Part shown: one piece after another, positions 1 through 13,224 of the stretch
How the letters are laid out: every line of letters begins with the position of its first letter
Position numbering within the stretch: the stretch's first letter is position 1
From: Mycolicibacterium moriokaense
GTDB taxonomy: Bacteria > Actinomycetota > Actinomycetes > Mycobacteriales > Mycobacteriaceae
Direction of reading: 5' to 3'
NCBI RefSeq assembly: GCF_003347205.1
Contig: NZ_QQBJ01000004.1
Location: 1-64,000 of the forward strand
Length of the DNA stretch: 64,000 nt
Program-made: the position numbers and the translations under genes
The notes under the pieces: generated by a model
Databases searched by the model: none
Seen by the model: the letters and a program-made list of their open reading frames with translations, nothing else
Told to the model about the DNA's origin: nothing

Positions 1-3256
<3,256 letters not shown>

Positions 3257-3260
<4 letters not shown>

Positions 3261-6200
3261 CCCAGAACACTTCACCGGATCACCTGCCGGCCAACGCGAT
3301 CGCAGTGATCGGTATGGCGGCCAGGCTGCCGGGCGCCAACTCGCCCTCGCAGTTCTGGGACAATCTGCGGCGCGGTGAGGAGTCGATCGTCACTCTTTCG
3401 GAGAGCCAGCTGGCGGCCGCAGGAGTCACCGAGCAGTCGCTGGGCAATCCGCTCTATGTCCGCCGCGCGCCGCTGATCGACGGGATCGACGAGTTCGACC
3501 ACGACTTCTTCGGCATGCCACCGCAGACCGCCAAGATGATGGATCCGCAACACCGGCTGTTCCTGCAGACGGCCTGGCACGCATTCGAGGACGCGGGCTA
3601 CGACCCCGCCGGCTTCGGCGGCTCGATCGGCGTGTACGCGACCAGCGGGTCCAGCATGTACCTGGTGCACAACCTGTTGTCCCACCATGATCCGAACGAA
3701 ATCCTGGCCCAAGGCGCGACTTTCGACCTGATCAACATGTCCCTGTACAACGACAAGGACTATCTGGCCACCCGGGTTTCGCATCTGTTCAATCTGCGGG
3801 GGCCGAGCATGACGGTGCAGACGGCCTGCTCGTCGTCGCTGGTCGCGATCCACTCAGCCTGCCAGAGTCTGCTCAGCGGTGAGTGCGACATGGTGCTCGC
3901 CGGTGGTGTGTCACTTCGCATTCCGCATCAGGTCGGCTACTGGCACGAGCCGGGTTCGATGGTGTCGCCGCTCGGACGGTGCAGGCCCTTCGATGCCGAG
4001 GCCGACGGCACGGTGTTCGGCAGCGGGGTCGCCGCCCTTCTCCTCAAGCCGCTACTGGCCGCCGTGGAGGACGGCGACCGCGTGCATGCTGTCATCAGGG
4101 GATCGGCGATCAACAACGACGGCTCGCAGAAGATGACCTACGCCGCGCCCAACGGCGCAGCCCAGGCCGATGTCATCGCCGAAGCACACGCCGTTGCCGA
4201 CGTGGATTCATCGACCGTCAGCTACGTCGAAACCCACGGAACCGGAACGCCGCTGGGCGATCCGATCGAGATCGACGGCCTGCGCCGGGCGTTCGGCGTC
4301 TCCGACACGCCGAGGCCCGGCCCGTGCGCGGTGGGCTCGGTCAAGTCCAACATCGGCCATCTCGCGGAGGTGTCCGGTATCGCCGGGCTGATCAAAACGA
4401 TTCTCTGCCTGCAGAACCGGGCGATCCCCGCTTCGCTGCACTACACAACGCCGAACCCGGCACTCAACCTCGCGCAGGGCCCCTTCGTGGTGCAAAGCGA
4501 GTACAGCCCATGGGAGTGGGACGGCACACTTCGCGCCGGCGTCAGCTCGTTCGGCGTCGGGGGCACCAACGTGCACCTCGTCGTCGAGGAGGCGCCCGCG
4601 GTCACCACCGCCGCGGCGGCGAAAGGTCCTCAGGTCATCCGGCTCTCGGCCCGCACGGTCGAGGCGGTCACGGACTACCGCACCGCAATCGGGGCGGAAT
4701 TGGCCCGCGCCGAGGCACCCGATCTCGCCGATGTCACCTTCACGCTCGACGGACGCCGCACCGAGAAAGTTCGATTCGCGGCGGTGGTACACGACCAGCA
4801 GGACGCCGCCGCGGTCCTGCAGGCCGCCGAGAGTGACAACATCTTCGTCGGCGAATCGGTCGAGGGCGGCGAATCAGCCACCGACAGAGTCGTTTTCCTG
4901 TTTCCGGGCCAAGGCGCCCAACACGTCGAGATGGCGCGCGGCCTGTACGAGACCGAGCCTGTGTTCACCGAGCACTTCGACAGGTGCGCCGACGGTTTCC
5001 TCGACGAGCTGGGTTTCGACCTACGCAAGGAGCTGTTCAACGCGACCGGTTCGGACCTCGAGCGCACCGACCGGACCCAGCCTGCCCTCTTCGCGGTAGA
5101 GTACGCGCTCGGCCAATTGATGCGTGCATACGGGATCACCCCGGCGGTATACGCCGGACACAGCATCGGGGAGTACGTTGCGGCGACCATGGCGGGCGTC
5201 TTCGACCTGCCCACGGCGATCACGGTCGTGGCGATGCGCGCTCGACTGATGCATGAATCGGCGCCGGGCGCAATGGTGGCGGTGCCGCTGAGCCCAGAGG
5301 CGGTAGCCGAGCATCTGTCACCCGGTCTCGACATCGCCACCGTCAACGACCCGGGCAGCTGTGTCATCGCCGGAACCCAGGAGGACATCCTGCGCTTCCA
5401 GAATGGCCTGCGGCAGACGGGCATCACCGCTCGTCGCGTCCGGACCTCGCATGCCTTCCACTCGTACCTGATGGAGCCGGTCGTCGACGAGTTCGCCGAC
5501 TTCCTGTCCCGCGTCGAACTGCACGAGCCCCATACGCCGCTGCTGTCGAACGTCACCGGCTCGTGGATGACCGGCACCGAGGCAACGGATCCCGCGATGT
5601 GGGCGCGGCAGATCCGGGCAACGGTCAAATTCGCGGACGAACTCGGCGTCATCCTCGACAACCCGCTGCGCGTTCTGGTCGAGGTGGGCCCCGGCGGCAC
5701 GCTCACCGGGTCCGCGGTGCGCCATCCGAAATGGTCGACTGGACATCGCGCTGTCCGCCTGATGCGCCATCAGGCCCAGAACCGCAGCGACCGAGACACC
5801 TTGCTGCTGGCACTCGGCCAACTCTGGGCCGCGGGCATCGAGGTCGACTGGTCGCCGTTGTCGTCGCGTGAGCCGACGCGGGTGTCGCTGCCGGGCTATC
5901 CCTTTGCCCGCCAGAAGCACTGGGTGGAGCCGAGGAGAACGACAGGCTGGATCGATGAGCAGGGTGGTGGCGCCACGTCGTCCACCGGGCCGGCCGCAGG
6001 CAGCGGCGGGACCTCGGGTGGGCAGTCGGAGATCGAGGCGACGCTGCAGCGCATCTGCGCGGAGTGCCTCGGGGTGTCCTCGGTCGGCGCGGGCGACAAC
6101 TTCTTCGACATCGGGGGCGATTCGCTGCTCGCCATCGGCGTGGCGATGAGCGCGACGAACCAGGGCCTGGAGCTCACACCGCAGGACCTCTACGATCACC

Positions 6201-7672
6201 CGAGCGTGGCGAAACTGGCGGCCGCGCTGGTGGCGCGGTATGCCGAGGGTGGGCTCGCCGACTCGCCCACTGGTGCCGACATGAGTCACCCCGTCCCGCC
6301 GAACATGCTGCGCTTCTTCGACAGCGGGCTTCGTGAGCCAGATCGGTGGCGGGTGCCGCTGCTGCTGGCCATCGATGCGGGTGTCGGGATCGACGACGTT
6401 GCGTCGGTGCTCGCCGCTGTGGCCAATCATCACGACGCGCTCCGGCTGAAGCTCATCGAGCGAGTCGGAGCCTGGGAGCAGCGCGTCGGCGCACCGCAGG
6501 ACTCGATCGAGGTGACGCGCCGGACGCTGGCCGATGGGCTGCCGCGTGGCAGCGCACTGGAGCGTGAAGCGGTTCTCGAGATGATCGCCGAGGACATCCG
6601 TGGCGGCGATCTGTCACAGCCGTTGCGGGCGGTGTATGTCTGCGACGCGGAAGGCAACCCGCGCTTCCTGGCGATCACCGTCTTCGAGCTCGTCGCCGAC
6701 GCGGCCTCGCGCGAGATCCTGCTCACGGATCTGCTGACCGCGTTCACCCAACGACTGGCCGGCCAGGACATCGTGTTGACGCCGACCGGCGCCACGTGGC
6801 AGGAGTGGTCACAACGGTGCACTGCGCTTGCCGCGCACCCCGCGGTGCTCGAGACCCGGGAGTACTGGCTCGACAACGTCACCGGCCCGACTCTGCGCGT
6901 GACCGACGGCAGGTCCGAAACCCCGCCGGGTGCAGCCGATCTGGTCCGAGTGCCGTCGACTCTGAGCGCGGAGGACGCCGATGAGATCGACCGGGTACGC
7001 CGCATGTTCCAGTTCACCCTCGACGAAGTGTTGCTCGGCGCCCTGGCCAGGACGCTCGCCGACACGATCGGCGAGGGTGCTGTGGTCGTGGATCTGGCAG
7101 GCGACGGCCGATCCGTGCTCAAACCCGACGTCGACCCCCGCCGTGCCGTCGGCGGCTTCGCGTCGCTGTACCCGACGCGCCTCGAATGCCGCGATCGCGA
7201 TCGCGCCGACGCGATCGCGGTGCTCGACGCGGTGCACGAAACGCTGGAGTCGGTGCCGCACCACGGAGTCGGCTACGGGCTGCTGCGGTATCTGCACGCG
7301 CCGACCGCCCGCCTGTTCGGTTCGGCTCCGTCGGCCGAGATACACCTGTCCAACGAGGGCATGATCCCCGACCTGCCGCCTGCCGGTGGGCCCGTACAGG
7401 TCGATGTCGACACCGCGATGCCGGTGCGCGACAAGTTGCCTGGGCTGGGTCATCCGATCGAGGTACGCGTTTACCGGTCCACCGTTGGCCTGCACGTCGA
7501 TTGGTGGTACGACGCGCGTACGGTCACGCGGGCGACGGTTCAGGGTCTCGCCGAGCGGTTCCCCGCGATGCTGGTCGACCTGGTCCGCGAAGCGATGGTC
7601 ACAAGACGTCCGGACGGCGAATCAGACTCGGCCGCTGTAGAACTCGGACTGGTCGACCTGAGCGCGGAGTGA
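3257..7672 (+). CDS. ppsE: Terminal phthiocerol-type polyketide synthase PpsE (KS-AT-ACP-condensation-like)
   Basis: A 1,471-residue type I PKS, close to the 1,488 of M. tuberculosis PpsE and with the same unusual order. The ketosynthase spans about 13-435 with triad Cys191, His327, His368. The acyltransferase spans about 545-860 (nucleophile Ser636; HAFH at 732-735, malonyl type). The carrier protein has its phosphopantetheine Ser at 956 (GGDSL). From about 1015 to 1440 there is a condensation-like domain in place of any reductive domain or thioesterase. PpsE performs the last extension of the phthiocerol chain and leaves a keto group. In the condensation domain the HHxxxDG site reads FELVADA (1143-1149), so the catalytic His is lost and the domain is more likely a docking or release scaffold. 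GTG start overlaps the previous stop; drrA follows after 61 bp. Confidence 0.93.
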
Positions 7673-7733
7673 ACCCCATGACGCTGGTGCGGCCGCGACG
7701 GCTGGGGAGAATTGACAAGCAGGGGAGACGAGG

Positions 7734-9353
7734 GTGACCGGCTCAGAGAAGAGCGTCGTCGTCAAGGGGCTCGGGAAGTCGTTCGGCGACGTGCAGGCCG
7801 TTCGCGGCATCAGCTTCGAGGTGGGCCGCGGAGAAGTGGTCGCGTTGCTCGGGCCGAACGGAGCGGGCAAGACGACGACGGTGGACATGCTCTCCACACT
7901 CACCAAGCCCGATCTGGGCACCGCAACCATCGCGGGCCACGACGTCGTATCCGATCCGGCCGCCGTGCGCCGTGCGATCATGCTCACCGGGCAGCAGGTC
8001 GCTCTCGACGATGTGCTGACGGGCCGTGAGAATCTGGTCCTGTTCGGGCGGTTGCAGGGTCTCGGCAAGTCGGCCGCACGCTCTCGGGCCGAGGAGCTAC
8101 TGACCGAGTTCGATCTGCAATACGCAGCGGAGCGTCGGGTGGCGACATACTCGGGCGGGATGCGCCGACGCATCGACATCGCCTGCGGTCTGGTGGTTCG
8201 TCCGGAGGTGGTGTTCCTCGACGAGCCCACCACCGGTTTGGATCCGCGCAGCAGGCAGGTCATCTGGGATCTGGTGGCCAGCTTCAAGAACCTCGGCATA
8301 TCGACGTTGCTGACGACTCAGTACTTGGAGGAGGCCGACACCCTCAGCGACCGGATCATCGTCATCGACCACGGCGAGATCGTCGCCGAGGGAACCGCCG
8401 ACGAGCTCAAGGAGCGGACGGGCGGTAGCTACTGCGAAATCGTGCCCAGAGATCTCAAGGACCTGCCGGCGGTGGTGACGGCGCTCGGTTCGCTCTTGCC
8501 GGAGAAGAATCGAGAAGCGGCCTTGGCATCGGAGTCGGACCGCATCGCCATGCCTGCCCCCCGCGGACCGAACACGCTGGTCGAGGCGCTGGCTCTACTC
8601 AACGCGGCCGATATCGAGTTGCGCGACATCGCATTACGCCGGCCATCCCTGGACGACGTTTTCCTGTCATTGACATCGGACAACACCGGAGCCGACGGGA
8701 ACAACCGGGCGAAGCCGGACGGCGAGGGCACGGATGCCGGTGTCGCGGCAGACGGTCAGCTGCCCGAGACCGACGATGACGCGGACGACACGTCCGACCC
8801 CACGGCGGGCCGGCACCGCGCGCGGGTGCCGGCGCACACCAGAACCCTGGTGTTGGCCGTACTCTGCGCCGCCGCTTTGGCCGGGGTCGGCGTTTTCCTG
8901 ATGAACAGAAATTCCGCGCCGGCAACCGATGATTCGGGCCTGCCCGCAGCCGTTCAATCGTCACCTCCGCCGCCCCCGGCGGCGAGCGTGCCCGCGCTAC
9001 CTGCGCCGTCGATGGCCGCGCCGGCGTCCGCCGCCGATGAGATCCCGTCCACGGTCGTCGCGCCCGCGGCGACGCGCGCCCAAGGGCCGGCGACCGCTGC
9101 CGTCGCGAGCCCGCAACCCACGACGCGGGCCCCGATCATCTCGGCTGCGTCAGCGGCATCACCGTCTCAGCGACCCGCCGCGGTGTCTCCCGCGGCTGCG
9201 CCGGAAACGCAGATGTCGCTTGGTGTTCCGCATGCACCGCACGGCGGGCTGCCGGGACCGGCCGTAGCGCCGCCGGCGCAGGAGCCACCGCCACCGCTGC
9301 CCCCGGATCCGCTGGAAGTGGTCATGAGCCCCCTTCTCGGTGCCTTGCCATGA
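7734..9353 (+). CDS. drrA: DrrA-type ABC exporter ATPase with extra C-terminal membrane segment and Pro/Ala-rich tail
   Basis: The nucleotide-binding subunit of a daunorubicin-resistance-type ABC exporter; in the PDIM locus DrrABC helps move the lipid to the cell surface. Residues 1-315 are a complete ATPase: Walker A GPNGAGKTT at 40-48, signature YSGGM from 139, Walker B FLDEPT near 161-166. The GTG start is preceded by an AG-rich ribosome site (AGGGGAGACGAGG). Known DrrA proteins end near residue 331; this one runs to 539. After an acidic linker (about 316-365) comes one hydrophobic helix (about 370-391) and then about 148 residues rich in Pro, Ala and Ser. If the helix spans the membrane, the tail lies outside the cytoplasm. 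The frame is unbroken and the stop overlaps drrB by ATGA, so the extension is not an obvious frameshift. Confidence 0.92.
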   Translation: MTGSEKSVVVKGLGKSFGDVQAVRGISFEVGRGEVVALLGPNGAGKTTTVDMLSTLTKPDLGTATIAGHDVVSDPAAVRRAIMLTGQQVALDDVLTGRENLVLFGRLQGLGKSAARSRAEELLTEFDLQYAAERRVATYSGGMRRRIDIACGLVVRPEVVFLDEPTTGLDPRSRQVIWDLVASFKNLGISTLLTTQYLEEADTLSDRIIVIDHGEIVAEGTADELKERTGGSYCEIVPRDLKDLPAVVTALGSLLPEKNREAALASESDRIAMPAPRGPNTLVEALALLNAADIELRDIALRRPSLDDVFLSLTSDNTGADGNNRAKPDGEGTDAGVAADGQLPETDDDADDTSDPTAGRHRARVPAHTRTLVLAVLCAAALAGVGVFLMNRNSAPATDDSGLPAAVQSSPPPPPAASVPALPAPSMAAPASAADEIPSTVVAPAATRAQGPATAAVASPQPTTRAPIISAASAASPSQRPAAVSPAAAPETQMSLGVPHAPHGGLPGPAVAPPAQEPPPPLPPDPLEVVMSPLLGALP

Positions 9354-10201
9354 GCACCGATGTCCTCGCCGATGAAGTCGTGGCGGGCCGACCGAAGCTC
9401 AACCTGACGGCTGACCGGCCCGATGTGTCGACGGTGGGTCAGTGGTGGGTGCTCACCACCCGGCTTATCGCACCCAGTCTGCGCAACGGTGAGGTGCTGA
9501 CCACGATCGTGGCGGTCGTGGTGTTCGCGGCGGGGTGGTACATCCCGTTGAACAACATGCTGGGCAAGACATCCGGCATGAGCAGCTATGCGCAATTCTT
9601 GATGCCTCTGATCGCGCTTCAAGGGATCTCGTTCGCTGCGATCACCGGGGCGCTGCGTGCCGCGACCGACTCCGTCAAGGGCATCAACCGACGATTCGAC
9701 TCAATGCCCATCGGTACCCTGACGCCGCTGGTCGCTCGAATGTCGGCAGGCGCCTACCGCTGCTCGGTCGGTATCGCGGTCGCGCTCGTCACCGGCCATG
9801 TCCTCGGATTTCGGTTCTATGCCGGCTGGCTCAACGCGATCGGCTTCTGCGTGCTGCTCCTCTTGATCGGCATGGTGTTGTCGTTCATGTCGGACCTGCT
9901 CGGTAGCTACTCCAAGAATCCGGAGGCGACATCGCAGGTGCTGATGCTTCCCCAGCTGATCTTCGGATTGCTCTCCGTCGGCATTCAGCCGGCCGAGATG
10001 TTCCCGGACTGGATCCAGCCGGTCGTTCGCAATCAGCCCATTTCGCAATTCATCTATGCCATGCGCGCGTTGAGCGGTGACTCGAAACCGACAGCGACCG
10101 TCAACTGGTCGACCCTCGGTCCGTCGGCGGCGTGGCTGGTCGGTGTCACGCTGGTCATGGTGCCGCTGTCGTTGATGCTTCTGCTGAGGAAGCGATCATG
10201 A
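9350..10201 (+). CDS. drrB: DrrB-type ABC-2 exporter membrane subunit
   Basis: A 283-residue integral membrane protein of the ABC-2 export family, with about six hydrophobic segments and the family's amphipathic stretch before the last helices (FPDWIQPVVRNQPISQF near 223). Together with DrrC it should form the membrane channel driven by DrrA and export the finished lipid or an intermediate. It overlaps drrA by four bases at the start (ATGA) and drrC by four at the end, so the three exporter genes are translationally coupled. Family assignment is clear from sequence; the lipid substrate is inferred from the neighbouring ppsE and papA5. Confidence 0.92.
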   Translation: MSTDVLADEVVAGRPKLNLTADRPDVSTVGQWWVLTTRLIAPSLRNGEVLTTIVAVVVFAAGWYIPLNNMLGKTSGMSSYAQFLMPLIALQGISFAAITGALRAATDSVKGINRRFDSMPIGTLTPLVARMSAGAYRCSVGIAVALVTGHVLGFRFYAGWLNAIGFCVLLLLIGMVLSFMSDLLGSYSKNPEATSQVLMLPQLIFGLLSVGIQPAEMFPDWIQPVVRNQPISQFIYAMRALSGDSKPTATVNWSTLGPSAAWLVGVTLVMVPLSLMLLLRKRS

Positions 10202-11058
10202 CCATCACCGATGAAGACGCTCAGCCATATTCAGCAGTGCTGCGTGACGAAGCGTTTCCGACGCCTGATCGTCGGTCGGGGGAGAACTCGCCCCGCGTGC
10301 TGCTGCGGCACACCTGGGTTCATACGAAACGCCTGCTGATCCGCTTGGCGCGGGACCCGATGACGTTCGTGTTCGGCATCGTTCTGCCGATCTGTTTCCT
10401 GATGGTGACCAATCTCGTTCTCGGCGACTCGATCAAGCTGGTGACCGGCGCCAGCGCACTCTACGGGAGCGTGCCGCTGGTCACGCTGATCGGCGCGATG
10501 AACGGAGCATCCGTAGGGGTCCTCGGCGTTGTCACCGAACGCACCAACGGATTGCTCGCCCGGCTGTGGGTGGTGCCCGTGCACCGAGCTTCGGGCCTTC
10601 TCGCGCGCATCATCTCCGATGCCGTGCGCATCGTGGCCAACTCATCCGTGTTGCTGTGCGTCGGACTGATATTGGGCATGCGGCTGCAACAAGGTTGGGT
10701 GGCAGGTTTGGCCTGGCTGTGCATTCCGGCGATATTCGGGATGGCTTTCGCGACGCTCGCGCTCACAGTTGCGATGTACTGGCCCAATCCCATTCTGGTC
10801 GAGGCCATTACGTTGGTCTCGGCACTGCTGCTGTTCTTCTGCACCGGGTTCGTCCCGCTGGATCAGTATCCGAAGTGGATTCAGCCCGTCGTCGAGCATC
10901 AGCCGCTGTCCTACGCGACGGAGGCAATGCGCGGCTTGACCCTCGGTGGCCCGGTGCTCAATCCGCTGATCGGGATCCTGGTCTGGTCCTCGAGCATCAT
11001 CGCCGTCTGCGCGATCCCGATGGTGATCGGCTATCGACGGGCGAGCATGCGTGGCTGA
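10198..11058 (+). CDS. drrC: DrrC-type ABC-2 exporter membrane subunit
   Basis: A 286-residue ABC-2 membrane protein from the ATG at 10198, which overlaps the drrB stop as ATGA; an in-frame ATG further upstream would run into drrB and is not needed. The soluble N-terminus (about 45 residues) is followed by six hydrophobic segments and the same [16 protein letters not shown] motif type seen in DrrB, so drrB and drrC are paralogues. It completes the exporter encoded by drrA-drrB. papA5 follows after 41 bp. Confidence 0.92.
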   Translation: MTITDEDAQPYSAVLRDEAFPTPDRRSGENSPRVLLRHTWVHTKRLLIRLARDPMTFVFGIVLPICFLMVTNLVLGDSIKLVTGASALYGSVPLVTLIGAMNGASVGVLGVVTERTNGLLARLWVVPVHRASGLLARIISDAVRIVANSSVLLCVGLILGMRLQQGWVAGLAWLCIPAIFGMAFATLALTVAMYWPNPILVEAITLVSALLLFFCTGFVPLDQYPKWIQPVVEHQPLSYATEAMRGLTLGGPVLNPLIGILVWSSSIIAVCAIPMVIGYRRASMRG

Positions 11059-11099
11059 CAACGCCGTGCCCGGCCCACATCACTACGAGGAGACCTGAC

Positions 11100-12347
11100 G
11101 TGTTTTCCACCTCGGTCATACGCAAGCTGGCACCCAGCGAGGATTTCTTCGCCGAGACCCACACCTTCACCTCGGTGACACTGGACTTGGCGGGTCCGTT
11201 CGATCTCGCCGCCATGTCGACGGCGTTCGACACTCTGCTCGAGGTCTACCCGGTGTACACGGGACACATCGAGCAGGGCGCCGACGGCCGATTCCAGATC
11301 GTCGCCGCCGACGACCTGATGCATCCGGGCATCTGGCTGGTCAGCGAGGACGAGGAACTCTTCCCCGCCTACCAACTCGACCAGAACGAGGCGCTGATCA
11401 ACCTGTTGGTCAGAACCTGTCGTGATCACACCGAACTGACTCTGTACGTGCACCACAGCCTTTCCGACGGAACGCATATCGCGGGCTTGGCTCTCGAGTT
11501 GTTCACCAGGTACACCGCCCTGGTCACCACGGGGGATCCGGGACCGGTCAGCCCGCAGCCGGCGCCCGAACCGATCGAGTCGCTGCTCGAAGCGCGGGGC
11601 GTGCAGAAGGGACAACGATCCGGTCTCGACCGGTTCATTCCGGCGATGTTCGCCCACGAGCTTCCCCCGCGGCGGTCGACCTCCACGGCAACCGATTACG
11701 ACCACCCGGTTCCGGTGCCCGCAGCCCGAGCGCGGCTGAGCGCTGAGGAGACGACGGCGTTGACGCGCTTCGGGCGAAAGAACCGACTCTTCGTCAACAA
11801 CCTGGTGTCAGCGGCGATCCTGCTCGCCGAGTGGCGAATTCGCGAGACGCCGCACATCCCGATTCCCTATGTGTACAACGTGAACCTGCGGCCCCTGTTG
11901 GAACCACCGGTGTCAGCGACGGGATGCACGCTCGCGTTGGGAGTCGCCACCTACCTCGCGCAGATCACACCGGAGACCGACATCGTCGAGTTGGCGCGTG
12001 ACATCTCGGCCACACTGCAGAGCGACCTGTCCGACGGCGTGGTGCAGCAGTCGTTGCTGCACTTCAATTTGCAGTACGAAGGCACTGTCCCAGGGCTTGC
12101 CGATGTCGTGCTGTCGACCAATATCGGCAACATCGCGTCGGCGATGCCCACCCCGCCCGGTCTGGAGATAGTCAACCTGCGATCGCAGTTTCATCGCGCG
12201 TCGTCAGCGGTGATCGACGTCTACGGGTTCGGAGTCGTCGCCGGGCAGCTGATACTCGAGCACCACGTCGACGCCGCCGCGCCGCAGAAAGCGCTGGACC
12301 TGGTTCTCGACCTGCTTCGAAACGCTTCGCTCGAACACCAACACTGA
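11100..12347 (+). CDS. papA5: PapA5-type polyketide-associated acyltransferase
   Basis: PapA5 esterifies the two hydroxyls of phthiocerol with mycocerosate in PDIM synthesis. The product is 415 residues (M. tuberculosis PapA5: 422) and starts [17 protein letters not shown], parallel to the known start MFPGSVIRKL, so the GTG at 11100 is chosen; GAGGAGA lies just upstream. The acyltransferase motif HHxxxDG is intact as HHSLSDG at 118-124, and the second half keeps the [10 protein letters not shown] segment (R264) and the C-terminal GQLILEHH strand. It lies 41 bp after drrC and 27 bp before the methyltransferase gene, in the same operon. No mas, fadD28 or mmpL7 is in the window, so its acyl donor and its final substrate are not shown here. 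Confidence 0.92.
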   Translation: MFSTSVIRKLAPSEDFFAETHTFTSVTLDLAGPFDLAAMSTAFDTLLEVYPVYTGHIEQGADGRFQIVAADDLMHPGIWLVSEDEELFPAYQLDQNEALINLLVRTCRDHTELTLYVHHSLSDGTHIAGLALELFTRYTALVTTGDPGPVSPQPAPEPIESLLEARGVQKGQRSGLDRFIPAMFAHELPPRRSTSTATDYDHPVPVPAARARLSAEETTALTRFGRKNRLFVNNLVSAAILLAEWRIRETPHIPIPYVYNVNLRPLLEPPVSATGCTLALGVATYLAQITPETDIVELARDISATLQSDLSDGVVQQSLLHFNLQYEGTVPGLADVVLSTNIGNIASAMPTPPGLEIVNLRSQFHRASSAVIDVYGFGVVAGQLILEHHVDAAAPQKALDLVLDLLRNASLEHQH

Positions 12348-12374
12348 CTCGAACACGAACACCGAGGAGACCCG

Positions 12375-13217
12375 ATGGCATCCGCGAGTCCGGACAAGGT
12401 ACATGTCGATCTGACGGGGCCGCCGCAGACCATGCTCGACATGGTGTACGCCAGACTGCTGGATGCGCAGTCGCCGTCGCCGGTGCTGGGCGACCCGTGG
12501 GCGAAACAGCTGATCGACCAAGTGGATTACGATCCGAGCACAAGCCCGATTGCCAAACAGCGGCGCCGACAGACCATGGGCATCGCCGTGCGGGGTGCCC
12601 AGCTCGACATCTGGACACGACAGTTCCTGAACATCCACGACCGGCCGGTCGTGATCCAGATCGGTGCCGGCCTCGACAGCCGGGTGTTCCGCGTCGACCC
12701 CGGGCCCGATGTCGATTGGTACGACATCGATTTCCCCGACGTGATCGCGCTGCGCGAGCGGTTCTATCCGGCGCGGCAGAACTACCACCTCGTGGCGTCC
12801 TCGGCCACCGACTCTTCGTGGCTGGAAGCCATTCCGGCAGACCGGCCTGCGCTGTTCATCGCCGAAGGCGTCAGCATGTACCTGACCGAGAACGACGGCA
12901 CCGCGCTGCTCAGGCGAGTCGTCGAGCGTTTCCCGGCAGGCGAGCTACAGCTCGACTTCTGGAGTCGGTTCGGCACCAAGGCCATGCGCAAGAGCAACGC
13001 GGTCGTGCGCTGGTCGGGGTCGGAGGTGGCCTGGGCCGTCGACGAACCCGATGAGATCTTGAGCGCTGTCCCGGGAACGCGCTTGATCAGGGCCATCCCG
13101 ATCTTCGAAGCCGATACTGCGCAGCGACTCACCAAGGGCTACCGCCGCTTCGCGCGGCTGGCGGCGCGGACACCGGTGCTGCGTAAGATCGTTCAGCTGC
13201 ACCGCTACGCGTTCTGA
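12375..13217 (+). CDS. LCM/Ppm1-family S-adenosylmethionine-dependent methyltransferase (polyketide O-methyltransferase-like)
   Basis: A 280-residue methyltransferase of the leucine-carboxyl-methyltransferase fold, a family used in actinobacteria to O-methylate polyketides. The SAM site is the GAGLDSRVFR motif from about residue 97, followed by the acidic turn YDIDFPDVI and the IAEGVSMYL motif near 160. It begins 27 bp after papA5 with its own GAGGAGA ribosome site and ends the operon. In the M. tuberculosis PDIM pathway the methoxy group is added by Rv2952, a different methyltransferase type, so this gene may do the same job with a non-homologous enzyme. That role is inferred from position only. 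Confidence 0.82.
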   Translation: MASASPDKVHVDLTGPPQTMLDMVYARLLDAQSPSPVLGDPWAKQLIDQVDYDPSTSPIAKQRRRQTMGIAVRGAQLDIWTRQFLNIHDRPVVIQIGAGLDSRVFRVDPGPDVDWYDIDFPDVIALRERFYPARQNYHLVASSATDSSWLEAIPADRPALFIAEGVSMYLTENDGTALLRRVVERFPAGELQLDFWSRFGTKAMRKSNAVVRWSGSEVAWAVDEPDEILSAVPGTRLIRAIPIFEADTAQRLTKGYRRFARLAARTPVLRKIVQLHRYAF

Positions 13218-13224
13218 GGGCGCG

